The position numbers and the translations under genes were made by a program. 43,967 nucleotides of DNA, from contig HF990655.1 in NCBI GenBank assembly GCA_000432135.1, positions 1-43,967 on the forward strand, in the 5' to 3' direction. Positions 1-6,808 of this stretch are shown here, piece by piece; position 1 is the stretch's first letter; every line of letters begins with the position of its first letter. The notes under the pieces were generated by a model that was not told the origin of the DNA, searched no databases, and worked only from the letters and a program-made list of their open reading frames with translations. This DNA comes from Firmicutes bacterium CAG:124 (GTDB lineage: Bacteria; Bacillota; Clostridia; Oscillospirales; Oscillospiraceae).

Positions 1-26
1 GGGGCGATGTGCGCATCGCCCCCTAC
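1..26. repeat. Hairpin repeat unit, cut by the window edge
   Basis: Bases 1-9 (GGGGCGATG) pair perfectly with 14-22 (CATCGCCCC) around a 4-base loop, followed by CTAC. This is the right-hand end unit of the GTAGGGGC...GCCCCTAC family seen also near 9952, 26195, 31318 and 43742; its stem sequence differs from the others but still pairs. It lies just past the end of asnS and could also slow or end asnS transcription. The left part of the element would lie outside the window. Confidence 0.75.
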
Positions 27-94
27 ATCCAAAGAGGTAACTGCTTGCGCTTCCGCCGTGCCGGTGGGGGATATCGTGTGTCTGCTGGTGAGCC

Positions 95-1489
95 TTACAG
101 CTCGCAGTTGCCGACGGTGCGGGGGAACGGGAGCACGTCACGGATGTTGGAAATGCCGGTCAGGTACATGACGCAGCGCTCAAAGCCGAGGCCGAAGCCC
201 GCGTGGCGGGTCGAGCCGTATTTGCGCAGGTCGAGATAGAACTGATAGTCCTTCTCCTTCAGGCCGCAGTCCTGCATACGCTGCACGAGCGTGTCATAGT
301 TGTCCTCACGCTGGCTGCCGCCGATGATCTCACCGATGCCGGGCACGAGGCAGTCCATGGCCGCGACGGTCTTGCCGTCGGGGTTCAGCTTCATGTAGAA
401 CGCCTTGATCTCCTTCGGGTAATCCGTGACGAAGACCGGGCGCTTGAAGATCTGCTCGGTGAGGTACCGCTCGTGCTCGGTCTGCAGATCGCAGCCCCAG
501 AAGACCTTGTAATCGAACTTGTCGTTGTGCGCCTCAAGCAGCTTGACAGCCTCGGTATACGTCACATGGCCGAAATCGGAGGTCATGACGTGGTGCAGGC
601 GGTCGATGAGGCCCTTGTCGACAAACTGGTTGAAGAATGCCATTTCCTCCGGCGCGTGCTCCAGCACGTAGGCGATGATGAACTTGATCATGTCCTCGGC
701 GAGCTTCATGTCGTCGGTGAGATCAGCAAACGCGATCTCCGGCTCGATCATCCAGAACTCCGCCGCGTGGCGGGTCGTGTTGGAGTTTTCGGCGCGGAAG
801 GTCGGGCCGAAGGTATAGATGTTGCGGAACGCCTGCGCAAACGTCTCGCCGTTGAGCTGGCCGGAGACGGTCAGGTTCGTCTCCTTGCCGAAGAAGTCCT
901 TGCTGTAGTCGATCTGGCCGTCCTCCGTGCGCGGCAGATTGTCAAGATCGAGCGTTGTGACCTGGAACATTTCGCCTGCGCCCTCGCAGTCGGAGCCGGT
1001 GATGAGCGGGGTGTGGACATAGACGAAATCGCGTTCCTGGAAGAACTTGTGGATGGCGTAGGCGATGAGGCTGCGGACGCGGAACACGGCCTGGAACGTG
1101 TTCGTGCGCGGACGCAGATGCGTCACGGTGCGCAGATACTCCATCGAATGGCGCTTGGGCTGGATGGGATAATCCGGCGTAGAGGGACCCTCGACGAAGA
1201 CCTCGCTGGCCTGCAGCTCGAACGGCTGCTTCGCGTCCGGCGTCAGGACGAGCGTACCGGTGACGATGACGGCCGCGCCGATGTTCAGCTTGGAGATCTC
1301 AGTGAAATTCGCAAGCTCGGAGCCGTAGACGACCTGCACCTGCGAGAAAAACGTGCCGTCGGACAGGTTGATGAAGCCGAAGTTTTTGCTGGCGCGCAGA
1401 TTGCGTACCCAGCCGCCGACCTTGATCTGCTTGCCGGCGTAGGCGTCAGTCTCTTTGAAAAGAGAACGGACAGAAATAAGCTGTTCCAT
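95..1489 (-). CDS. asnS: Asparagine--tRNA ligase
   Basis: Cytosolic class IIb aminoacyl-tRNA synthetase that charges tRNA-Asn. The 464-residue protein has an N-terminal OB-fold anticodon-binding region (about residues 5-110, with KIKVGGWVRNLRASKNFGF-like strands) and a class II catalytic core. Motif 2 is visible as FRAENSNTTRHAAEFWMIEPE-like sequence and motif 3 as GFGLGFERCVMYLTG near the C-terminus, with the usual PFPRTVG ending. The length is normal for the family. The start is the ATG at 1489, preceded by AGAGG about 8 bases upstream; a longer reading frame back to 1525 has no ribosome site and is not preferred. It lies 39 bases after asnA on the same strand, so the two form an asparagine synthesis and charging operon. 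Confidence 0.96.
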   Translation of the reverse strand: MEQLISVRSLFKETDAYAGKQIKVGGWVRNLRASKNFGFINLSDGTFFSQVQVVYGSELANFTEISKLNIGAAVIVTGTLVLTPDAKQPFELQASEVFVEGPSTPDYPIQPKRHSMEYLRTVTHLRPRTNTFQAVFRVRSLIAYAIHKFFQERDFVYVHTPLITGSDCEGAGEMFQVTTLDLDNLPRTEDGQIDYSKDFFGKETNLTVSGQLNGETFAQAFRNIYTFGPTFRAENSNTTRHAAEFWMIEPEIAFADLTDDMKLAEDMIKFIIAYVLEHAPEEMAFFNQFVDKGLIDRLHHVMTSDFGHVTYTEAVKLLEAHNDKFDYKVFWGCDLQTEHERYLTEQIFKRPVFVTDYPKEIKAFYMKLNPDGKTVAAMDCLVPGIGEIIGGSQREDNYDTLVQRMQDCGLKEKDYQFYLDLRKYGSTRHAGFGLGFERCVMYLTGISNIRDVLPFPRTVGNCEL

Positions 1490-1528
1490 AGTGATCGATC
1501 CTCTTTCGTATTTATGATGTTGCAAAAC

Positions 1529-2536
1529 TTACAGAAGCAGGATGCCCGCGTCGCGGCAGGCGTCCGTCGTGGCCCTGTCCCAGATGCTCGACTGCACCTC
1601 GCCGATGTGGCAGGCGCCGATCATGAGCATACACAGGCGGCTCTGGCCGATGCCGCCGCCCATGGTCAGCGGCAGTTCCCCGCTTAAAAGCATTTTGTGG
1701 AACGGCAGGCTCCGCCGGTCGTCGCACCCGGCAAGCGTCAGCTGCCGGTCAAGCGAGCTCTCGTCCACGCGGATGCCCATCGAGGAAATTTCAAACGCGC
1801 ACTGCAGCACCGGGTTCCACATCAGGATATCGCCGTTGAGGTCCCAGTCGTCATAGTCGGGCGCACGGCCGTCGTGCGGCTTGCCGGATTTTAACTTGCC
1901 GCCGATCTGCATGAGGAAGACCGTGTGGTGCTGGCGCAAAATTTCGTTCTCGCGCTCCTTGGGGGTCTTGTCCGGGTACATATCCTCCAATTCCTGCGTG
2001 GTGATGAAGAACACCTCGCGGTCAAGCTTCGTGTGCAGGCTCGGGAACGCGACGCCCAGCGCGTCGTTCGTCTCGCAGACGGCGCCGACGATATCGCGCA
2101 CGGTGCGCTTTAAATAGTCGGTGTTCCGGTCCTCGCGGGCAATGACCTTTTCCCAGTCCCACTGGTCGACGTAGATGGAATGGAGGTTGTCGACCTCCTC
2201 GTCGCGGCGGATGGCGTTCATATCGGTAAACAGGCCCTTGCCGACGTTGAACTGATAACGCTTCAGCGCCAGCCGCTTCCACTTCGCAAGCGAATGGACG
2301 ACCTGCGCCTCGGCGTGTACGTCGGGAATGTCAAAACTGACAGGCCGCTCGTAGCCGTTCAGGTTATCGTTCAGGCCGGAGGCCTCCTCCACGAACAGCG
2401 GCGCGGACACGCGGCGCAGATTGAGCGCGTTGGACAGATTCGTCTGGAAATTGCTCTTGATGAATTCGATCGCGCGCTGCAGCTCATAGACGGACAGTGG
2501 GGCGCGGTAGCCCTCAGGGATAAAGACCTTGCTCAT
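1529..2536 (-). CDS. asnA: Aspartate--ammonia ligase (AsnA-type asparagine synthetase)
   Basis: Makes asparagine from aspartate and ammonia with ATP going to AMP. It is structurally a class II synthetase-like fold without an anticodon domain. The 335-residue protein has the family landmarks: the N-terminal IPEGYRAPLSVYELQRAI region, SFDIPDVHAEAQVVHSLAKWKR, QWDWEK, and the C-terminal GGGIGQSRLCM segment that corresponds to motif 3. Length matches the family (about 330). A GAGG site precedes the ATG. A good promoter (TTGCAT, 17 bases, TATAAT) lies at 2580-2608, leaving only about a 40-base leader, too short for a T-box. The product probably feeds the adjacent asnS gene's substrate pool. Confidence 0.96.
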   Translation of the reverse strand: MSKVFIPEGYRAPLSVYELQRAIEFIKSNFQTNLSNALNLRRVSAPLFVEEASGLNDNLNGYERPVSFDIPDVHAEAQVVHSLAKWKRLALKRYQFNVGKGLFTDMNAIRRDEEVDNLHSIYVDQWDWEKVIAREDRNTDYLKRTVRDIVGAVCETNDALGVAFPSLHTKLDREVFFITTQELEDMYPDKTPKERENEILRQHHTVFLMQIGGKLKSGKPHDGRAPDYDDWDLNGDILMWNPVLQCAFEISSMGIRVDESSLDRQLTLAGCDDRRSLPFHKMLLSGELPLTMGGGIGQSRLCMLMIGACHIGEVQSSIWDRATTDACRDAGILLL

Positions 2537-2579
2537 GGGGAAGCCTCGCTTTCATATAGCGTTCAAAAATTTACAAAGT

Positions 2580-2608
2580 ATTATACATCAAATTCCGTCT
2601 TCATGCAA
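2580..2608 (-). promoter_or_regulatory. Sigma-A-type promoter of asnA-asnS
   Basis: Read on the minus strand: -35 TTGCAT (2608-2603), 17-base spacer, -10 TATAAT (2585-2580). It sits 44 bases before the asnA start and points at it. Confidence 0.75.
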
Positions 2609-2673
2609 GTGCAGCGCGGAAATATGCAAACTTTTTGCAGAAACAGAAAACATGGCGAAAATACAAAAAATGA

Positions 2674-2703
2674 TTGACAAATCAAGGGGGTATCGGCTAT
2701 AAT
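2674..2703 (+). promoter_or_regulatory. Sigma-A-type promoter of the rpmH operon
   Basis: -35 TTGACA (2674-2679), 18-base spacer, -10 TATAAT (2698-2703): both hexamers match consensus exactly, as expected for a ribosomal-protein gene. It is followed by a leader of about 97 bases that can fold: TGCTCC/GGAGCA at 2714-2728 is a perfect short hairpin and a second CGGCGGA/TCCGCTG pairing is possible near 2750-2776. It is divergent from the asnA promoter. Confidence 0.85.
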
Positions 2704-2807
2704 ACCATTTGTATGCTCCATGGGAGCAGCTAAATTCTTGACTCGCTGCGGCGGAGGCTGTACCGGCGTCCGCTGTTGAGCATATTTTTACAGGAGGTGT
2801 AGATTTC

Positions 2808-2948
2808 ATGGCAACTGTTCGTACCTATCAGCCCAGAAAGCGTCACAGATCCAAGGTGCATGGCTTCAGAAAGAGAATGGCTACCGCCAACGGCCGCAAG
2901 GTCCTCGCCCGTCGCCGCGCCAAGGGCAGAGCAAAGCTCTCTGCGTAA
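2808..2948 (+). CDS. rpmH: Large ribosomal subunit protein bL34
   Basis: A 46-residue, very basic structural protein of the 50S subunit. It begins MATVRTYQPRKRHRSKVHGF and ends RRRAKGRAKLSA; apart from the two extra residues near the N-terminus this is the standard bL34 pattern (RTYQP, K-R-H-GFRKRM, NGRKVLARRRAKGR). The ATG at 2808 has an AGGAGGTG ribosome site 8 bases upstream. It is the first gene of rpmH-rnpA-yidD-yidC-jag, the usual order. The reading frame is too short for many gene finders. dnaA, which normally lies divergent or upstream of rpmH, is absent here. Confidence 0.97.
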   Translation: MATVRTYQPRKRHRSKVHGFRKRMATANGRKVLARRRAKGRAKLSA

Positions 2949-3049
2949 TCTGACGCGCCTACACCGCAGCACACATACAATTCGGGGTGAATGGAAGCAG
3001 TTCTGTTCGCCCCATCTGTTTATCAGCAGCTATTCAAAGGTGGGCGTTT

Positions 3050-3397
3050 ATGCAGTTTTCTTCCTCGTTGAAGCTCAATCATATCTTCCGCCGTCTCTAC
3101 CGCAAGGGAAGCAGCGCGGCCAACGGCTATCTCGTGCTCTACTGCCGGAAAAACGGTTCGCAGGCGAACCGCGTCGGTCTGACCGTCGGCGCGAAGCTGG
3201 CCCATGCCGTGCAGCGCAACCGGCTGCGCCGGCAGCTGCGTGAAATTTACCGGCTGCACGAGACTTCGTTTGCCCGTGGATATGATCTTGTCGTCGTCGC
3301 CCGGTCGCGCGCCATCGGCGCGGATTACGCGGCGCTGGAGCACGCCTATCTTTCGCTTGCCGCAAGGCTCGGCCTGCTGACGCAGAACACGCCGTGA
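3050..3397 (+). CDS. rnpA: Ribonuclease P protein component
   Basis: Small basic protein that binds the RNase P RNA and helps it mature tRNA 5' ends. The 115-residue protein carries the N-terminal LKLNHIFRRLYRKG region and the RNR signature (QRNRLRRQLREIYR, about residues 53-66), followed by YDLVVVARSRA. The ATG at 3050 has AAAGGTGG upstream; earlier in-frame codons to 2987 add residues unlike the family. Its TGA overlaps the GTG start of yidD, so the two are translationally coupled. Between rpmH and rnpA there are about 100 bases with no other gene. Confidence 0.95.
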   Translation: MQFSSSLKLNHIFRRLYRKGSSAANGYLVLYCRKNGSQANRVGLTVGAKLAHAVQRNRLRRQLREIYRLHETSFARGYDLVVVARSRAIGADYAALEHAYLSLAARLGLLTQNTP

Positions 3398-3606
3398 AGC
3401 GCGTGCTCCTGTTTCTCATCCGCCTGTATCAGAAGTATCTCTCCCCCGGGCTTCCGCGCCGGTGCCGGTTCTCGCCGACCTGTTCGCAGTATGCGCTGGA
3501 GGCGATCACGAAATACGGCGCGGTGAAGGGCGGCTGGCTGGCGCTGAAGCGGCTGCTGCGGTGCAATCCCTTTTATAAGGGAGACTATTTTGACCCGGTG
3601 CCGTAG
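3394..3606 (+). CDS. yidD: Membrane protein insertion efficiency factor YidD
   Basis: A 70-residue peripheral membrane protein thought to assist YidC-dependent insertion. It has an amphipathic N-terminus (MKRVLLFLIRLYQKYLSP) and the family cysteine motif RRCRFSPTCSQYALEAI, then CNPFYKGDYFDPVP. It begins with GTG at 3394, whose last bases form the rnpA stop codon (GTGA overlap), so it probably depends on rnpA translation. The next gene, yidC, is its functional partner. Confidence 0.95.
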   Translation: MKRVLLFLIRLYQKYLSPGLPRRCRFSPTCSQYALEAITKYGAVKGGWLALKRLLRCNPFYKGDYFDPVP

Positions 3607-3665
3607 GGCAGCGTGGTTTTTCCCGTTGTCCGAACGCGTACCCCCATCACATTTGGAGGAACACA

Positions 3666-5072
3666 ATGAAGAAAAAAGTCCTGATCTGGGTCCTTGCCGC
3701 CGTGCTTGTGCTGTCCATGGCCGGCTGCGCCGCCGGCGCTGTCAGCTCGAACGACAAATACGTGGGCATGGAGCCTACCGCAGCAGCTGAAGCTGCTGCC
3801 GCCGAGACGGAGGGGACTGAAGCTGCTGCCGCCGAGACGAAGGATACGACCAGCATTTCTGACCTGATCCGTGTCCCGTTCGGCTATCTGCTCGACTGGC
3901 TGTATACCTTCACCAACAACTACGGTCTGGCGCTGATCCTGTTCTCTCTGATCGTCAAGCTGGTGCTGCTGCCGATGTCGGTCAAGAGCAAGAAGAGCAT
4001 GCTCAAGATGTCCCGCCTGTCGCCGCAGGTCAAGGCCCTTGAGGCCAAATACGGCGACGACAAGCAGAAATACCAGCTGGCCGTCCAGCAGATGTACAAG
4101 GAAGAGGGCGTGTCCATGGGCGGCGGCTGCCTGTGGTCGTTCATTCCGCTCCTCATCCTGCTGCCGCTTTACTACGTCATCCGTGAGCCGATCACGTACA
4201 TGATGCACAACTCCCGCTCCATCTCCGAGGCCATCGTCGCCTTCCTGCAGGCCAGCGGCGAAAATCTCGGCAAAAACGCGTACTATGCCCAGCTGGCCGC
4301 CGCCGGTCATATCGGCGATTATATGGAAGAACTCAAGTCCCTGGCCGTTACGGCGAACGCCAATCTGCAGGCCATGAACTTCCAGTTCCTTGGCATTGAT
4401 CTGGCCGCTATCCCCACGTTCCGCTTCTGGGACTGCGAGGGCTGGAGCGAGATCGGTCTGTTCCTGATCCCGGTCGTTTCTGCCGGTCTGCAGGCCGTGT
4501 CCATGTGGATCAGCCAGAAGATGAACAACCAGGTCGCCACGAACGCCGACGGCGAGCAGGATGTGGACGCCGCCAAGACCGCCAACCAGACCAACGCGAC
4601 CATGATGCTCATGATGCCGCTCATGTCCCTCTGGATCGGCTTCTCCATGCCCGCCGCGATCTCCATCTACTGGATCGCGCAGGCCGTGTTCGGCGCTGTG
4701 CAGGATTATTTTCTGACGAAGCACTACCGCAAGGTCTATGACGAGGAAGACGCCGTCAAGCAGGAGATCGCCGCCAAGCGCCGCGCCGAGGAGGCTGAAA
4801 AGGAGCGCCAGCGCGCCCTGCGCCGCGAGCAGAACCCCGACGGCATCACCGACAACGTCAGCAAAAAGAAGATCCGTCAGCAGGAAAAGGAAGCCGCTGA
4901 AAAGGCGGCCAAAGCATACGAGGCCAGGAAGAACCCTGTGCAGGAATCCGAGGAAAAGAAGCCGCTTTCCGGCGACCCGGAGCGCCCGTACAGCCGCGGC
5001 CGCGCCTACGATCCTGCTCACTACGGCAGAAAGCGTCCTGCCGGCTCTGACGCAGAACAGACAGAGGAGTAA
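3666..5072 (+). CDS. yidC: Membrane protein insertase YidC/OxaI/SpoIIIJ type
   Basis: Inserts and folds proteins in the cytoplasmic membrane. The N-terminus is a lipoprotein signal (LSMAG before Cys21), as in Gram-positive YidC. Residues 38-60 hold a short tandem repeat (EAAAAETEGT / EAAAAETKDT, coded by a near-perfect DNA repeat at about 3787-3845). The insertase core starts near residue 66. The first core membrane segment, ILFSLIVKLVLLPM, carries Lys98 where many family members have the groove Arg. A cytoplasmic hairpin follows, then a long loop between later membrane segments (about residues 185-250). The last 110 residues are strongly charged and basic, a likely ribosome-contacting tail. 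ATG at 3666 has GGAGG upstream. At 468 residues it is longer than SpoIIIJ because of the loop and tail. Confidence 0.95.
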   Translation: MKKKVLIWVLAAVLVLSMAGCAAGAVSSNDKYVGMEPTAAAEAAAAETEGTEAAAAETKDTTSISDLIRVPFGYLLDWLYTFTNNYGLALILFSLIVKLVLLPMSVKSKKSMLKMSRLSPQVKALEAKYGDDKQKYQLAVQQMYKEEGVSMGGGCLWSFIPLLILLPLYYVIREPITYMMHNSRSISEAIVAFLQASGENLGKNAYYAQLAAAGHIGDYMEELKSLAVTANANLQAMNFQFLGIDLAAIPTFRFWDCEGWSEIGLFLIPVVSAGLQAVSMWISQKMNNQVATNADGEQDVDAAKTANQTNATMMLMMPLMSLWIGFSMPAAISIYWIAQAVFGAVQDYFLTKHYRKVYDEEDAVKQEIAAKRRAEEAEKERQRALRREQNPDGITDNVSKKKIRQQEKEAAEKAAKAYEARKNPVQESEEKKPLSGDPERPYSRGRAYDPAHYGRKRPAGSDAEQTEE

Positions 5073-5074
5073 TT

Positions 5075-6076
5075 ATGGAGAAATTTATTACCGCAACCGG
5101 CAAAACGATCGATCTGGCCATCGCAGCGGCTCTGGAAGAGCTGCATATGGACCGTGACAGCGTTTCCGTTGAAGTTCTGGAAAACCCGAGATCCGGCTTC
5201 CTTGGCATCGGCGCACAGCCCGCGCGCGTCAAGGTCACCTACGAAGCGCCCGACGAGGCCCCCAAGCCCGCCCTGTCCTCCGCTTCGCGCAGCAGGCCGA
5301 AAAAGCCTGCTGAGTCCAAGCCCGCAGACGGCGCAAAGGTCATCGCGCCCGCCGCCCCGAAGGTCATCGCGCCTGCCGCGCCCGAAGCGCCCCGCCCGCA
5401 GGATACGCGTGCTGCCGCTCCCAAGGCGCAGCAGCAGCCGCGTCAGGACCGCGCGCCGAAGCAGCGCGGCCCCAGACCGGAACGCCGCGACCAGAAGCCG
5501 CGCCAGCCGCAGCAGGCCGAAAAGCCCGCTGTCCCGGCAGAGCCGAAGGTCTATGCCCCCGCAGAGCCGGGCTCCAGGGAGGAGCGCATTGAGATCTTCA
5601 TCAAGGGCCTTCTCGAGCACATGGGCTCCGATGCCGTGCCGCACGCCGTCAAGACCGGCGATGATACCTATCTGGTCGACCTCGTGGGCGAGAACCTCGG
5701 CATCCTCATCGGCCGCCGGGGCGAGACGCTCGACGCGATCCAGCATCTGACCAACTATGCCGTCAACCGCGGCCAGAACAAGCGCGTGCGCATCAACGTT
5801 GACGCCGAGAGCTACCGCCTCAAGCGCGAGCAGGCGCTGCAGCGCCTGGCCCAGAAGGTCGCAGGCAAGGTCACCCGCTACCGCCGGAACATCACGCTCG
5901 AGCCGATGAACGCCTATGAGCGCCATGTGATCCATGCCGCGCTGCAGGATCATCCCGACGTGACCACCTTCTCCACCGGCACCGAGCCGAACCGCCGCAT
6001 CGTCGTGGCCTACAGCCGCTACAAGTCGGCAGAGGCCGCCGTCAAGAAGGATTTCCCGGAAACGGAAGAGGAATAA
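5075..6076 (+). CDS. jag: RNA-binding protein Jag/KhpB (Jag-N, KH and R3H domains)
   Basis: RNA-binding protein linked in Firmicutes to cell elongation and to the KhpA/KhpB complex. Domains in order: Jag-N (residues 1-56, KTIDLAIAAALEELH and RSGFLGIGAQPARV), a long Pro/Ala/Gln/Arg-rich linker (57-165) that contains a doubled KVIAPAAP unit (88-103), a KH domain (about 166-242, with the GRRGETLDAIQ loop), and R3H (about 243-315, with YERHVIH carrying the R-x3-H pair). The linker is longer than in many relatives and looks disordered. The ATG lies 2 bases after yidC. A strong two-way terminator follows at 6090-6125, so this is the end of the operon; mnmE, the usual next gene, is missing. Confidence 0.95.
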   Translation: MEKFITATGKTIDLAIAAALEELHMDRDSVSVEVLENPRSGFLGIGAQPARVKVTYEAPDEAPKPALSSASRSRPKKPAESKPADGAKVIAPAAPKVIAPAAPEAPRPQDTRAAAPKAQQQPRQDRAPKQRGPRPERRDQKPRQPQQAEKPAVPAEPKVYAPAEPGSREERIEIFIKGLLEHMGSDAVPHAVKTGDDTYLVDLVGENLGILIGRRGETLDAIQHLTNYAVNRGQNKRVRINVDAESYRLKREQALQRLAQKVAGKVTRYRRNITLEPMNAYERHVIHAALQDHPDVTTFSTGTEPNRRIVVAYSRYKSAEAAVKKDFPETEEE

Positions 6077-6089
6077 GCAAAAAAAGGCA

Positions 6090-6125
6090 GGGGCTGCAGC
6101 GAGTTTATTTCGCTGCAGCCCCTTT
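6090..6125. terminator. Two-way rho-independent terminator between jag and the PII-like gene
   Basis: GGGGCTGCAGCGA (6090-6102) pairs perfectly with TCGCTGCAGCCCC (6110-6122) around a 7-base loop. A short T run follows on the plus strand, and an A run (6080-6085) precedes it, giving T residues on the minus strand. It serves two convergent genes. Confidence 0.9.
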
Positions 6126-6138
6126 GTTGTTGATTTTG

Positions 6139-6807
6139 TTATTCCTCGTCCCGTTCGCGCAGACCTGCGACGGAGCTGACGGGCAGCGAGAAGCAGATCG
6201 CACCGGCCTTTGTGCCGGGGCCTGCATTTTCGTTGATCGCGCGCATGATCGCGGTCTTTTCGTCCGCGTAGGCGATGATGTAGACCATATCCTTTTCGTC
6301 GGCCAGACTCACGCCGAAGAATTTCTCTCCGCGCTTCGAGCCTGTGCCCTTGGCGTGCAGCACCGTGCCGCCGCCTGCGCCTGCGGCCCGTGCGGCGTCC
6401 ATGACGAGATCGGCGTAGCCCTCGTTCAGGATCACGACGATCAGCTCATGATTGAATTCCATATGCGGCGTTCCTCCTGTTTTCAGATCGTTGGTCAGAT
6501 AGGCGAGCGTTCTGCCGCCCGCCACGCTCTTGAGCGGCACGGTCAGCAGAATCCCGTTGCCGGGAATGTCGAGAAACAGCTTGCGCTTGGCAGCCTTGAC
6601 GAGCTGCGCGGCCTCCTGCGCGCTGGCAACGGATGTCGTGACGGTCTTGGGCGTTTCATCCAGACCGTAGACGGCCAGATGCTCGTTTTTGGCCGTGCCC
6701 CTTCCGGGGGCGCTGAGGATCATCGGCAGACCCGTCTCGCGGAACAGGGCGTTCATGGCCTCGCCGCGGTCGGAATCGGTAACGGCAATGATATAATATA
6801 ATTCCAT
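6139..6807 (-). CDS. Tandem PII-like signalling protein, DUF1538 partner
   Basis: A 222-residue protein built from two GlnB-like ferredoxin-fold units. Unit 1 (about 1-105) starts MELYYIIAVTDSDRGEAM and contains GILLTVPLKSVAGG (85-98). Unit 2 (about 118-216) starts NHELIVVILNEGYADLV and contains GAICFSLPVSSVAGL (202-216). The repeated GI/AIxxxxPxxSVAG element shows the duplication. PII proteins normally form trimers that sense ATP, ADP and 2-oxoglutarate; a tandem form would have to pack differently, and the Tyr51-type T-loop is not evident. It starts one base after the DUF1538 membrane gene stops, so it is probably a regulator of that transporter, as PII is of AmtB. Which ligand it binds cannot be read from the sequence. 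Confidence 0.8.
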   Translation of the reverse strand: MELYYIIAVTDSDRGEAMNALFRETGLPMILSAPGRGTAKNEHLAVYGLDETPKTVTTSVASAQEAAQLVKAAKRKLFLDIPGNGILLTVPLKSVAGGRTLAYLTNDLKTGGTPHMEFNHELIVVILNEGYADLVMDAARAAGAGGGTVLHAKGTGSKRGEKFFGVSLADEKDMVYIIAYADEKTAIMRAINENAGPGTKAGAICFSLPVSSVAGLRERDEE

Positions 6808-6808
6808 A

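Noticed and set aside
2537..2579. Possible T-box or other riboswitch before asnA
   Set aside because: The promoter leaves a leader of only about 40 bases, too short, and no T-box sequence is seen.
2537..2807. Replication origin at the rpmH locus
   Set aside because: No DnaA-box cluster or dnaA gene; the AT-rich part is explained by two promoters.
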